Positions 1 to 12,440 of a DNA stretch of 64,000 nucleotides are shown one piece after another. The stretch comes from Cephalopachus bancanus (lineage: Eukaryota; Chordata; Mammalia; Primates; Tarsiidae). Location: NCBI GenBank assembly GCA_027257055.1, contig JAPVLO010000054.1, positions 4,030,001-4,094,000 of the forward strand. The letters are read 5' to 3'. Under the pieces are notes generated by a model. It ran no database searches. It was not told the origin of the DNA and saw nothing but the letters and a program-made list of their open reading frames with translations. Position 1 is the first letter of the stretch. Every line of letters begins with the position of its first letter. The position numbers were made by a program, and so were the translations under genes.

Positions 1-1740
1 GCATAAAAGACAGGTTTGCAAACAAAATTCTCCAGTTTCTTTGTCTCTAAAAATGGCCAGAAGTACATGTATTATTTTCCTTAGAATTATCGTTAAAAAT
101 TAAAAAAACATCGACATACATGTGTATTTACAAATCACTGTTTTGACATGCTGACACTCATTTATTCTCAGACATCTGTTTAAGAACAGATTATGAGACA
201 CCTGAAAGACTGCAATAAAGATGAAAAACTAGAATTTCTATGACACCACCAATCTGGGTTTACAGCAGAAAATATGCACACTTGTCCTTAAAAAAATGAA
301 GCAGATAAGAGAGTGACAATTGGTGAATACAAATCAAAGTAAAATGGTTAAAAACAAAAAGCAAACTGCCATAAATAAAGGTTTGTGGGGAAATGGCAAA
401 GACACATGAGGCAGAACACACTGTTTATTACCTATAAAACATTATATATATCGCAATGATATATACTGTTATTGAGAAAGTTACAATTTTTGTCTAATTG
501 GTTTTTGTTTTTCGCCAACCATTTGTGCAGGTTTTTTGGTTTTTGTAATGTAAAGCCAGGTACGGGGGGAAAAAAAGGAAAGTTTTCTCTCATCTCCAAG
601 TTTTTACCATGCAACTCACTTGCTTCTCAGACCATCAGCATGCCAGTATCATTCGGACTTGGACCTGCTTCCCCACATACAGTGTGTACGTGTTCTCTCT
701 CAGGCCAATTTTAACAAGTGACATTAGGCACCCACATCTGATCTTCCACATTCCAGACAGCACAGGAATAAAGTTAGCACCCAAACTATCTTGGAGACCA
801 AATGCTGACTTTTTTGCAGAGCAGAGAGCATGTCAAGACAAGCTGAAATTTTCCATTACAATATGCTCAGTTGGAAAAAATGAGTCTATAGCAAGACTGG
901 CAACTTGACTTACAACTGACTCTAAAGAATGCGGCTGCTTTTCACATCACTTGGAATTGTGAAGAAGGAAGAGGATAGCAGGGACCAGAGGCAGTGTACT
1001 TCAACACAGTCACATGAGAAGCCTGAAGGCTGGCCCTCAATCACGTTGTTTCAAATAGCCACAGTGAGAAGATACACGCACCATTTAGTTAACATATACA
1101 TATATCTAGTTGTAAAAATTATTAACTGTTAGAACAAGAATCTGAAGTTAAAAAAAAAAAGTCTTCAAGAGAGACAAAATAATCACACTGATTCTAGGGA
1201 AAAGGAGTTTCTGTAGAATTGAAGACTGCAGGCCAAGTGAACCCTGAAACCAAGTGTAGCTAATGTTCCACTTATAGAGGAGGCAGGATGGATAATGGGG
1301 TTTTAAGGTCAAAATCACCAGATTAGGAGCAGTTCCTTCTGCAGGAAGGAGATATGAACTAGCGATTCCCAAAAGCCAAACTCAAAATAATCTGCATGTT
1401 AAAATAAAAAAATAAAAATAACCTGCTTAGTTTGGTCCACTGACCACACTTGTGAATAAATTTACAGTTAAGTTTTTAAACCAAAACTTTTTTTTTTACC
1501 TGACTTGATTCCAAATGTCTTTCACATTAAAAAGTTTTTTTAATGAAAATTTAAAAATTCAAACCCACATTCAGTCAAGGGACTGAAAATTGGCCACTAC
1601 AGGAGCCGAATGAAGAATGTAGTTGCATTCCTTAGAGAGGTGTCCCCCAAAGGTCCTGCATGACCAAAATCAGAACTTATTTTCCAAGAGAGAGCATATG
1701 AAGAGAAAAACTCCCTTGGATGTCTAGGTTCTGATACATT
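1..1740. other. Repeat-poor AT-rich stretch, no gene recognised
   Basis: I see no interspersed repeat and no convincing reading frame here; all open frames are short and without family features. AATAAA hexamers occur on the minus strand at 161-166 and 424-429, and on the plus strand near 213-218 and 374-379. The lack of repeats and the AT-rich composition would suit a long 3' UTR, perhaps on the minus strand, but I cannot name a gene. A G-rich run lies at 1740-1765. Confidence 0.4.
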
Positions 1741-1767
1741 TGGGGGGTGGGGGGGGTGGGAGGGTAG

Positions 1768-1870
1768 TAGCCAAGGTCTTGCAATGTTTTCCTAGTCTTG
1801 AAATCCAGGTTTCAGGCCATCCTCTGGCCTCAGTCTCCCAAAGTACTGGTGTGAATCATCATGTTCCTTC
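1768..1870 (-). mobile_element. Degraded Alu left-arm (FLAM-like) remnant
   Basis: On the plus strand the order AAGGTCTTGC, then a CAGGCCATCC-like segment, then CCTCAGTCTCCCAAAGTACTGG matches the reverse complement of an Alu left monomer. It is strongly diverged and has no right arm or clear tail, so it is either an old free left monomer or a fragment. Confidence 0.7.
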
Positions 1871-1939
1871 CATGTATTTCTTAAATGTCAGTTATACTCA
1901 CACATGCTGACATAGCTTGTGGGAATGTAATAAAAACAA

Positions 1940-2152
1940 TAGCAGGTAACAGTTATTGAATGCCAGGAACTGTTTGCTGTGCTTTGTGAATTAACCCATT
2001 TAATCCTCCCAGCAGCTCTGAGGTAGTTATTTTATTGTCTCCATTCCACAGATGAGGAAACTGAAGCCCAGAAAGGTAAAACAAGGTGCCCAAGTCACAC
2101 AGGGAGGCAAAGAGGATATGAACCAGGGCCTGCTTTTGCAGATGCCATTGCA
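1940..2152 (-). mobile_element. MIR SINE, nearly full length
   Basis: Reverse complement of MIR: TTATTGAATGCCAGGAACTG (3' region), then a CCATTTAATCC-like core, CAGATGAGGAAACTGAAGCC, and CACACAGGGAGGC leading toward the tRNA-derived head. MIR is an ancient tRNA-derived SINE mobilised by L2 and long inactive. Divergence is typical. Confidence 0.88.
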
Positions 2153-2301
2153 AACACAGGAAGCCATAGCTCTAAACAGGTAATTCTACACGTATATACT
2201 ATTTAATGCTATACTAACCAGGTCATTATCTCGCTTCAGTGAAGGCAAACAGGTTTAATAGCCTTCACTTCATCTGCATGTACTTCTATCTCTAAGACAT
2301 A

Positions 2302-2612
<311 letters not shown>

Positions 2613-2629
2613 TCTAATACAGATTTTTA

Positions 2630-4861
2630 GCTACAACAAAGAGTTTACTTTTTGCTCACAAGCCGTGTCCTTAATAGGAATTTTAAACCAAAGGCTTTTA
2701 TTGAAAAGTGAAGACAGACAATGTATCAGGTCTGCCTGTCTGCAAATTCCAAGGGAAGGAAAACTGAAATAAATCCTTTGTGCACCACTAAACTATAATG
2801 CAGTCTTGCAGTTTTAGAGGGTGAACAGGGAAAAACAAAGTACAGAATGAGCAGGAGCCAGGCTGATCAGTCCTACGATTCAGTCCCACCATGCCACAAA
2901 TCCCCAGGATTGGGGCACACTACATCATCCCTTTCCATTTGTCCCAAGAAGTATGGGACGTGTATTTCCATTTCTGTGTTCAATCTGTTGAAACTAACTT
3001 CATCTTTATTTGTAACTGGTAAATAATTTGGTTAAATTATATATAGCTTCTGTTTGAAGGAGAAGAACAAGAAAAGCAAAACAAACCTAGTACTGGTGTC
3101 CGCTGTTGCTCTAAGGTAGCATGTGTACAATATCAATAAAAGCAAGAAAAGAGAATGCACTAGCTTTGAGGACGACAAGGCAGCTATTTTACCGAAGCAC
3201 ATTACTAACCTACCTCAACAGGGGACGCTTTGGAATATGAAAGGGAATGGCAGGGCCTCTCTGCCCTGGCATCCTTAAAAGTCCTATTGTTATAGGAGCA
3301 CAGAATTCGTGACCACCCTCGACAGAGCTCCAAGTATATCTTCTTCTTCTAGGTTACTATGGGCAGTACATTCAAAAAGAAGCATTGGTGCATGGTCCCC
3401 TGCATGGTGATTCTGTTGGACAATGTGGGAGGAGCCTTACAATCTTTCTCTTGGTTCTGCTTCGGAAAGTATTCTTGTTAAATAAAGAGCACCCTGTAGC
3501 AACAAACACAAGGCCCAGTCACGGCAATAAAACCATAGAGATGGAATTTTGAAAAGCAGATTGTAACAAGAGACACTGCTTAGAACACAAGGCACTTGCT
3601 CCCTTAAACCTACAAATTTTTATCCTCATTTTACCAACTTAAACAATGTGGAATTGCTCTGATGAAATGTTTCTACCCCTGAATAGATATAGACATTCAG
3701 AAATGAGCCTAACAGAGATTCCTGGTTTATAAAACATGCCAGTGGACACACAAGTGAAAATACTCATTTTACTAAATTAACTCACTCTCTTTTAAAGAAG
3801 ACTGGCATGCAAACAAGGCAAAGGAAAGTCATTCTACTGTTAATATTGAACCAAATGTACAAATCACAACATTTGAGCCCAGCTAAACAAAGCAATACAA
3901 CAGGACTCTACTCCAGAATCAGTGGTTTTGTGTCTAATATAGTTTAAGGAATAAAAGGACGATTTTTAAAGTTCATATCATAGCACTAATTTGGTGACTA
4001 TGCTTTCCATTTCATAAACATGTAGATTAATGGATAGTAGCATGTATCCTCCCAGTTATATGACAAATTTTAAATGCCAGCAGTCAATCAAAAACAAGTA
4101 AGCATCCCAAAATTATTCACTCCACCCAACCAAGGCTCGGTGAGAATCCCTCTCTGTCATCAATTATCTCAGAAGCATCACAGCTATTAAAAACTACATA
4201 AAAGTACTATCTAAATAAGATAAAACAGAAGGTTCAACAGGAAATAATTTTTAAATTGATTGGAGACACCCTATAAAAATCAAATTAAAAATTCAGACTC
4301 CATTAACTTGACTTGTGTGACTTTCCAGGCTGGGCGGAGTTCAAGTCCACTGTTCAGTCTTCTACAAGAAAAGGAGACTGCTCACATTAGCAATTACAGG
4401 CACAGTAGATATTTCAAGACAATCTCATTTTTGTATTATTATTAAGTTTGTTTCTAAGCAAACAGATTGCTTAAACACTAATTCTGCTCTTTTTTTCCCC
4501 ATAACTGGGAAATAACCTAATCTCTGTAGAAATCCTCTGTAAGCAAATAACGGTCCCCTGGTCCTTCCTTTTTTCACCATTCCTCCAGGTACCCATTTCT
4601 AACAGTTGCCAGTGAAGCACCTGCAAGTTCTAATCCCTCTATCTAATTTGTGTGAGGCTACAAAACTAACCATCCTGAAGCATTTTCTTTTTTAATCAGC
4701 CCTATAATACACTCCTCCTGCTAAGCAGAGTCAAAATGCCTTGGCCTGGTTTTCAAGCCTAACACCTTTGACTCTAATCTTATCTTCTATTATTTCCTCT
4801 CACCCTTCCCCTCCAGCAAGAATCCTACACTATTTATCCCAGAACCTGATTTACAAGGGAA
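2630..4861. other. Non-repetitive AT-rich DNA, no gene recognised
   Basis: I find no Alu, L1, MIR or DNA-transposon signature in this 2.2 kb, and no frame with recognisable protein features. ATCAATAAAA near 3132 and similar motifs could be polyadenylation signals, but nothing around them supports a transcript end. Confidence 0.4.
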
Positions 4862-6290
4862 TTTATTTTTAAATTTTAAAGTTGTAGGGTACAATTCAGG
4901 GTTAGGAATACAAATGTTCATTATTCAGGTACCCTTGTTGATGAGGTGTGCTCCTTCTTCCCCTGGCAGTTTCCCTCAACTGCCAATCCCAACCCCCTCC
5001 CCTGGAAGTTTCCTACTACTGCCAATCCCTTTCTTACTAGTATTATAATTGTTCAAGGTCTGCTTACGAGTGAGAACATATGGTACTCTGTTCTTTGTTT
5101 CTGTGATAGATCATTCAGTATGATAGACTCTAAGTCCATCCTCCAAGTTGCTGTGAAGTCCATATGTTTGTTCATCTTTATGGCTGCATAATATTCCATT
5201 GTGTATATGTACCGCTTTTTTTTTTTTTTTATCCAGTCCTGCTTCGATGGGCAGCATAGTTGGTTCCATGTTTTTGCTATTGTGAATAGGGCTGCAACAA
5301 ACAGGCGTGTGCAGGTATATTTTTGGAAGGATGATTTGAGTTCATCTGGTTATACTCCCAATAGGGGGATTGCTGGGTCATACGGAAGGTCAATTTCTAG
5401 TTCTTTCAGAAATCGCCACACTGTCTTCCAAAGAGGCTGCACTAGTTTGCACTCCCACCAACAGCATAGAAGTGTTCCTTTTTCTTCACATCCTTACCAG
5501 CATCTGTTGTTGTTTGTTTTATTTATGATGGTCATTCTTACTAGGGTTAGGTGGTATCTCAGTGTGGTTTTGATTTGCATTTCTCTGATGATGAGTGAGG
5601 TTGAGCACTTTTTCATGTATATGTTGGCTGCCTGTATATCTTCTTTTGAGAAGTGTCTATTCATGTCTTTTGCCCACTTTTTAATGGAGCTGTTTGTTTT
5701 TTTCCTTTCGACACATTTGAGTTCCTTGTAGATCCTAGATGTTAGGACTTTGTTATATATACAGTTGGCAAATATTTTTTTCCTATTCTGTGGGCTGTCT
5801 CCCTACTCTCTTGATGGTCTCTTTTGCTTTATAGAAGCTTGTCAGTTTGATGAGGTCCCACTTGTGTATCTTATCTCTTATGGCATGGGCACTTGGGGTT
5901 TTGATCAGGAATTGGTTGCCAGTTCCAATTTCCATAAGGATGTCTCCTGCATTTTCTAAGATTTTTAGTTTGAGGTTTTACGTTTAGGTCTTTGATCCAT
6001 TTAGAGTTAATTTTTGCATATGGTGATAGGTAGGGGTCCTGTTTCAATCTTCTGCATGTGATCAGTCAGTTTTCCCAGCACTATTTACTGAATAGGTTCT
6101 CCTCTCCACAGTGGTTGTTGTTGGAGGATTTGTCAAAGATGAGTTGGTTAAGAAATTGAGGCTTTGCTTTCAGATTCTCTATCCTGTTCCATTAGTCTGT
6201 ATGCCTGTTCTTATACAAATGCCAAGCTGTTTTGATGATTGTAGCTTTATAATAAAGTTTAAAGTCTGGAAGTGTGATACGTTCTGCTTA
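4862..6290 (-). mobile_element. 5'-truncated L1, 1.4 kb: ORF2 3' part plus lineage-specific 3' UTR
   Basis: The reverse complement reads as the C-terminal part of L1 ORF2 followed by a 3' UTR. On the plus strand the order is T/A-rich tail at 4862-4885, the 3' UTR core GGGTACAATTCAGGGTTAGG, CT-rich 3' UTR to about 5040, then antisense ORF2 (GAGAACATATGGTACTCTG, TGGCTGCATAATATTCCATT, GATTTGCATTTCTCTGATGA). It stops at about 6290. Flanking TTACAAGGGAATTT and TTACAAAAGCACTTT may be a decayed TSD. The frame is broken by stops, so it is inactive. Open plus-strand frames here, including one at 5201-5731, are antisense artefacts. Confidence 0.93.
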
Positions 6291-6590
6291 CAAAAGCACT
6301 TTTTAAGTCCATTTTCCCACCTGGAAATACTTATCAGCCTGGGACACCATAAGACTCCACCCAATTCTCCGACCTCTCCTCTTTAATCTCCTTTGACAAC
6401 TTTTGCCTCAGCCCAACCCCCTAAACTTCTTAGAAAACTGGCTGACTCTAGGACTAGAGCAGGTGATAAATATGTAAGATTAGCCTGAGCATCCTGTATA
6501 TAAGGAAGAGATAAAACACACACTGAGAGACAGAACTGAATGGATTCTCCATGGCCAAAGCTGGGACAACTTGACCAAGAAAACAGTGCT
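6290..6590. other. Unassigned spacer between two L1 pieces
   Basis: CT-rich then mixed sequence with no confident repeat call. It may include upstream parts of the old L1M that becomes clear from about 6590. Confidence 0.3.
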
Positions 6591-7295
6591 GAATTATAAC
6601 CCAAAGCATAAACTAAATATCCTTACTGATATAAATAAATGAATGGTTGACTAAATAAATAAATGAGGAAAATATACAGACCCCCTAGGCAGAAGAATTC
6701 AATGTAATATATGTAGATATTCCATCTGTAAGAAACCTCCCTACTCCTTATGTGTGGGCTGCACATAGTGACTTCTTTCCAAAGAGTAGAATATGAAAAG
6801 GGTGAAAAAAGGTAATTTTACAGTGGAGAAACCTGACCAATGCTTTCTCAGTTTGACCAGCTAATCAAGATGTATTAAGTGTTCGGTTATGTCAATAACC
6901 CTAATCTAATCATGGAAAAACTATCAGACAAATCCCAATTGATGGACATTCTACAAAACAGCTGCCTAGTACTCCTCAAGACTGTCAGTCATGAAAAATC
7001 AGGAATGTCTGAGAAACGGTCACAGTCCAGGGGTCTAAGGAGACATGGCAACTAGATACAATGCAATACACTGGAAAAGATGCTGAAACAGAAAGGGGAC
7101 ATTAGGTAAAAACTAAGAAAATCAGAATGAAGTACGACTTGAGTTAATAATAATGCATCAATATTGGATAATTAGTTAGGATTAATATACCATATAGTGA
7201 TATAAAATGGATGTGGAAGTATGAAAACTCCCTGTACTATCTTCACAAATTTTCTATAAATCTAAAATTATTCTAAAATCAAACCTTATTTTTAA
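6590..7295 (+). mobile_element. Ancient L1M (L1MC/D/E-type) 3' UTR
   Basis: Plus-strand landmarks of a mammalian-wide L1 3' end occur in order: a TAAATAAATAAATGAGGAAAA-like segment, TGTGGGCTGCACATAGTGAC, TTTACAGTGGAGAAACCTG, CAATAACCCTAATCTAATCA, AAATCCCAATTGATGGACAT, AAGGAGACATGGCAAC, and finally TGTACTATCTTCACAAATTT with TCTAAAATTATTCTAAAATC. It has no coding part. Confidence 0.85.
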
Positions 7296-7527
7296 GAACT
7301 GTCTTTGGCTCCTCCATCTCCCTTACCCCATACACAGGCTATAATGGATTCCATGTCAAAAATGTCTCTCTCCACAGTTTCCTTGCCTCCATGCCTTCTG
7401 CCACTGCCTTCATCTTTTTACTCTCCAATCCAGTCTCCACAGATGCCAGGGTAAGCTTTCTGACACACACACCTGAGGACAACACCTCCCTGATCAAAAC
7501 TCTTCAACGGCTTCCCACTACTTAAAT

Positions 7528-8224
7528 CAGAGCTGGCAAACTTTTTTTTTTAATTTTTATTTTAAAGATGTGGGGTACAATTCAGGGTTAGGTATACAAA
7601 TGGTCATTGTACAGGTAAAGTTTGGGTCTCATTTTGGTCCCCACTTCACCTGGTTTGAGATCAGGTACCCTTAATGATAAAGTGTGCACACCCCCCCCCA
7701 GCAGTTCTTTATTGTAGTTTTATGATAATTGTTCAGGGTCTGCTTATGAGTGAAAACATGTGGTACTCAGTGCTTTGTTTCTGTGATAGATCACTCAGTA
7801 TTATAGACTCTAAGTTCATCCAAGTTGCTGGGAGGTTCATAATTGTGTCTTTCTTTATGGTTGAGTAATATTCTATCATGTATATGTTACCACATTTTTT
7901 TAATCCAGTCCTCGTTCGATGGGCAGCACAGTTGGTTCCGTGTTTTTGCTATTGTGAATAACGCTGAAATAAAAGTATATGTGCAGGTATCTTTTTCATA
8001 GAATGATTTGAGTTCCTCTGGGTATATTCCCAGAACATTTGTATAAAAGTCTAGATAGTAAATATTTTAAGCTCTCCAAGCCTTTCCTTCTCTGTCATTA
8101 TAGCACTAAAACAGCCATGTACAATATGCAAACAAACATTATTGGCTATGTTCCAATAAAACTTTGTTTATAAAACAGGCAGAGGGCCGGATTTGGCCCA
8201 CAGGCCATAATGTGCCAATCCCTG
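7528..8224 (+). mobile_element. hAT non-autonomous DNA transposon (CAGxGGTCGGCAAAC type), split by an L1
   Basis: Two halves of one element flank a younger L1. The left end is CAGAGCTGGCAAACTT (7528-7541). It resumes at about 8039 with TCTAGATAGTAAATATTTTA, continues through TGTTCCAATAAAACTTTG and GGGCCGGATTTGGCCCACAG, and ends GTGCCAATCCCTG at 8224. Ends are inverted. ACTTAAAT (7520-7527) and GCTTAGAG (8225-8232) are a decayed 8-bp TSD (5 of 8 identical), as expected for hAT. A related copy lies at 45200-45480. Confidence 0.85.
7542..8037 (-). mobile_element. 5'-truncated lineage-specific L1 nested in a hAT element
   Basis: Starts with a T-run and the 3' UTR core GATGTGGGGTACAATTCAGG, passes through an antisense CCCCACTTCACCTGGTTTGAG segment also seen at 60059-60218, then antisense ORF2 (GATAGATCACTCAGTATTAT, GTATATTCCCAGAACA). 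About 495 bp. A C-run sits at 7690-7699. It is younger than the hAT element it interrupts. Confidence 0.9.
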
Positions 8225-8232
8225 GCTTAGAG

Positions 8233-8734
8233 AATGAAATCCAAACTCCTGAGACCAGCATTCAAAGCATGATCCATATCACCCCTGAACCATTTAATTT
8301 TGTATATTTGTCTTTGTTTGCCCAATCAACTCTAGATATGTTTAAGACATTAAGTAACACAAAGTCAGTTAAAACACACTCCATGCCTTCAAAAGACTAA
8401 CAGTTAACAAGTAATTCAACTAGTGCATCCTAAAGCACCTTACAAGAGTTAAATACACAGTCACTGTAAAAAGAAGTGTTTGGTAATTGACTAAGTCTGA
8501 GGGGTCCTGGGCTTCATAAGGTTAAGCAGCTTTCTTTGCCACAGGAATTCTCAAAGTCTTCATTGTGCACTGTGGATCTTCTTAAAAAGGGCTATATTAA
8601 TACAGAATAACTCTCAAATCTGTTTGACTACAGGATTTTTTCACATTTTTAACATGTGTCCCACAGAACAGTTAAGAAATTGTTGAAATTAAGCATACTT
8701 CTACAAGGCAGACTGAAAGTTCTATTTGACATTG
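8233..8734. other. Unique sequence, nothing recognised
   Basis: About 500 bp without a repeat signature or a credible coding frame. Confidence 0.4.
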
Positions 8735-9205
8735 TAGTAATCTGAAAAGGGGGCCCTTAAAAAATACCCACATCCCAATTCCAGCAACCTGTGAATGCTA
8801 CCTTGTATGGAAAAAAAGGTGGAGGGGACCAGATTTGATTAGGTTAAAGATCTTGAGATGGAGAGATTATCCTGGTGGGCCTTAAATGCATCAAAGTTAT
8901 TCTTGTAAGAAGGAGGCAGAGAGTGACTTGCCACCAAAACAGAAGAGAGGAAAGCAATGTGGCCACAGAGGCAGTGGCTGGAGTGAAGCAGACACAAGTC
9001 CAGAAATGTCAGCAGCCACCATAAACTGGAAGAGGCAGATTCTCTCCTAGTACCTGCAGAGGGAGCACAGCACCATCTTGATTTCGGCCCAGTGAAACTG
9101 ATCTTGGATTTCCGGCCTCCAGAACTGTCAGAAAATAAACTTATATTAACTCACCAAGTTTGTGGTAATTTGTTACAGCAGCCACAGGAAATGAAAACAG
9201 CCATG
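8735..9205 (+). mobile_element. MLT1-type (MaLR, ERVL-related) solo LTR
   Basis: Plus-strand LTR landmarks in order: GGGCCCTTAAAAAATACCCA, ACCTGTGAATGCTACCTTGT, TTAAAGATCTTGAGATGGAG, ATTATCCTGGTGGGCC, GAGGCAGAGAG, GGCCCAGTGAAACTGATCTT, GGCCTCCAGAACTGTCAG followed by AATAAA, and GTTTGTGGTAATTTGTTACA with GGAAATGAAAACAG at the end. Polyadenylation signal position and length (about 470 bp) fit. No internal MaLR sequence follows, so it is a solo LTR. Confidence 0.85.
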
Positions 9206-9344
9206 GTGCCAATCAAAGTCATGGTGCTGTGATCTATGGCGACATGAAATATTCTTAAGTGAAGCTAAATTAGCCTTGTTCACAATTAGGTCACAATTAG
9301 CCTTGGTTAGGGAGGTTTCATTATCCACTTAAGGGAAAGAGTAT

Positions 9345-9535
9345 AATTCGGTGGTTAACACTCTGGACCTGGGTTGAATCACCTGAGTTTGAAATACAGC
9401 TTTAATATTTACTAGTTAAATAGATGGCCATGGAAAAGATGTTTAACCTCTTTATGACTCAAGTTACCTCATCAGTAAGATGGGATGATATTCAGACTCG
9501 CTTTGTGGATTAGATGAGCTCATGTACAAAAATCA
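9345..9535 (+). mobile_element. MIR SINE
   Basis: Sense MIR: a degraded tRNA-like head (TTCGGTGGTTAACACTCTGG, then CTGAGTTTGAAATACAGC), then TTTAACCTCTTTATGACTCA, AGTAAGATGGGATGATA and GGATTAGATGAGCTCATG. The B-box-like region is diverged. Confidence 0.8.
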
Positions 9536-9541
9536 CTTAGT

Positions 9542-9818
9542 GGCCAGGCGCAGAGGCCCATGCCTGTATTCCCAGAACTTCGAGAGGCCAAGACAGGAGG
9601 ACTGCTTGAGTCCAAGAGTTCAAGACCTGGGTAAGCAACATAGCAAAACCCTGTCTCTACCAAAAAAAGTCAAAAAATTAGCCAGGCATGGTGGCACATG
9701 CCTGTAGTTCCAGCTACTTACAAGGCTGAAATGGAGGGATCACATGGGCCCAGAAGGTTGAAGCTGCAGTGAGCTGTGATTGTGCCACTGAACTCCAGCC
9801 TGGTCAACAACAAAAAAC
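9542..9818 (+). mobile_element. Older Alu (J-like), full dimer
   Basis: Begins GGCCAGGCGCAGAGGCCCAT, has both arms (linker around CTCTACCAAAAAAAGTCAAAAAATTAGCC) and a right arm ending GCCACTGAACTCCAGCCTGG. It lacks the lineage-specific right-arm changes and keeps AGTGAGCTGTGATTGTGCC. It is inserted at the 3' edge of the MIR. CACTTAGT before and AACTTAGT after may be a short TSD. Confidence 0.92.
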
Positions 9819-9819
9819 T

Positions 9820-10528
9820 TAGTATAGTTCTGGACTCCATAACAAATAAATGGAAACTCAATAAAAGAAAACTATTATTATATTACAGCATTACTGCCAT
9901 TTAGGGGGAAAAAAAATCTACTTTCACCCCAAGCTAAATCTCATCATATTCTTTTGTTTTTGGTTTGAAAAACTACAAATCTTTACCTAATTTTAGCTTA
10001 GGGCATTTAAAATGACCCCAGCAAGGTAAAGCAGGTATTCACGCTTGCCTCTCTGAACCAGTGCTTTGGGACAGCTGACTTGATAAAATATGACAGCTCT
10101 TAGCTCCAAGACATGTGCTCAGTATGATGTGTTAAATTCATGTCACTCACTAAAAAGCTTTAAGTTACTCTTCTTGTGTGGGTCATCTATATTAGTTAGA
10201 GCAAAGTGTCAACAAGGCACATGTGCTAAATCATAAGCTGCTGATGCTCCACTTGATGGTCTTTACCTGAATGTTTAGTTAGGCTCAGAGCAACAGATGA
10301 AATTATTCGAATAGGCCCCCATAAAGGAGTGGTACCAGGCCCCTGAAAACAGCTAGGGAGACAAAGGGGCTTGGTATAACACACAGAAGTCTCCCCAGTA
10401 TGTCATCCATCTCTCTCCACACCTACCACAGCCTCCACTGCCACCAAAGTGTCCCCTGCTGCCACATCCTACAGCATCTCCAGCCTACTACACAGGTGAT
10501 CTAGGAGCTCATATAATATGCCTAATGA
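9820..10528. other. Unique sequence, nothing recognised
   Basis: About 700 bp with no clear repeat or gene signature. Confidence 0.35.
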
Positions 10529-10542
10529 AAAATATGCAGTCA

Positions 10543-10834
<292 letters not shown>

Positions 10835-10839
10835 ATCAG

Positions 10840-12190
10840 TCACCATTGGCCATGGTGCTTCTGACCCAGAGCTGTGATTCCTAAAGCCTTTAAGAGCTAG
10901 GAAAGTTAGTACTGTAATTGTTTATTAGTTACATATTTCAGTACTCATTAGTGTAAAGGAACCCAAAACAGGGTTGACATAAGAAAGCAGAAAGATTATT
11001 CACCATTTTGGGTGCCACAATCAATAATTCTTAAGAAAATTATGGGAGGCTCCACTTGTGACTCAAGTGACCTGATAGCATCTAGAATCCTTCATGAATT
11101 GGCCATGAAGACTTGCATTTGTATATGATAACAATAAGACACCACCAAAAACATGATCAAGACCTACTTAGGACACGGGAACTAAGAACCTCCGACAAAG
11201 GTGAATAAAGGCCACGTCAACATCTTAGGGCTGCCCTAAGTAGACAAGAATACCCACTAATTGAGCATAAGAGACTGACAATGGATGGACATAGATGCCC
11301 CTCACTTCAGTAAGAGTCACAACCACAAGAGTTGCCAAGTCACAAAAGATGAGGATGAATAAAGAGTGACATTACACTCTTTATTCAACCAGCCAATTTC
11401 CAACCCCAACTCATCCCTAAACGCAGGTCAAAGTTAATTCTGTACTATCAGGAGTGGCAAAGAAGCAATCGCTAGGGCCAGGAGGTGTCCAGGCAAAGCT
11501 CTCGGACAGAAAGAACTTGAAAAGGTCTTGAGCCATCCCAGGAGCCCACAGAGAAAAAGCAGAGACTTAACAAAAAGCACAGAGTAGGTCCCAGTTAGTT
11601 CAGATTCTCCACACTGTTTGCTACCCCCTCAGCTGTCCTTCCTACACAACTGAGGAACTGTAGAGACACAAGTCACACTAACAAGTTATAGCAGAAACAA
11701 ACTCAATTAAGATCTGTGGAGGAAAATAAAAATAAGCCACGCCACTGGCCATATTAAGAAAGATGCAGAATCATACAAGACACGTGTCAGGATACACACA
11801 CAGAAAGTTGCCCTGTTCTGTCAGTCATGGAAAGACTGTCCTGGGACACACCAAGACCTCATTAAGGACTACTCAGAAAAGCAAGCCTACGCTAATGAAA
11901 ATTTTAAATGTTAATGGTTTTTCAACAAGCATCTCCTTTATTTTTTAAATTTTAAAACAGGTTGTTAATCAGAATGTCTATGGAGCCAGGCATGGAGGGC
12001 AAATGGTTACTGCTGGCAGGCATGAAAACCCAGAAAGAATCCCCATAGTCCAAGGGGCAGCCGCCTCCCTGTGCCAGGGGGAGTGTGGTACAGGAGCAGG
12101 CTACAGCCACCCTGTCCAGGCACCTGAGATGGTCCCGAACCTGCCCCCAGCACAGCTCATCTAGAGAACCACAGAACCATTGACTATCTG
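10840..12190. other. Unassigned sequence with one perfect hairpin
   Basis: No interspersed repeat recognised with confidence. The notable structure is an inverted repeat at 11356-11387, listed separately. Confidence 0.35.
11356..11387. repeat. 13-bp perfect inverted repeat with a 6-nt loop
   Basis: The arm TGAATAAAGAGTG (11356-11368) is exactly complementary to CACTCTTTATTCA (11375-11387), separated by ACATTA. It would form a hairpin in RNA or a small cruciform in DNA. There is no following T-run or terminator-like context, and I see no transposon ends around it. Confidence 0.8.
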
Positions 12191-12440
12191 GTTGCTTTTC
12201 TTTTAAAATTATAAAAGTCATATGAGTGAATACAATTTAGTTCCAAGGGATATAAATTAAGAAATAAAAGTCCCTCCCTTCTACTCCCCCAATTGCTAAC
12301 AGATTAGATCACTATGTATTCTTTTTCTAGACACACAAAATGTTCTACAAGTTGCTTTTTTCACTCGACAATATGTCATGGACATTCTTCCACATCAGTA
12401 CATTCCGATCTACTGCATTTTTCTTACTAAATGCAGTTAG
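12190..12440 (-). mobile_element. Probable ancient LINE fragment
   Basis: TTTTTTCACTCGACAATATGTCATGGACATTCTTCCACATCAGTACATTCCGATCTA is arranged like the widespread mammalian LINE-derived segment that reads cttaacaatatatcatggacat...cagtacatatagatct. Divergence is high and the class (L1M or another LINE) and limits are uncertain. Confidence 0.45.

Noticed and set aside
5201..5731. 176-residue open frame on the plus strand
   Set aside because: It lies antisense to the L1 ORF2 in 4862-6290; long antisense frames are common in L1 and it has no protein features.
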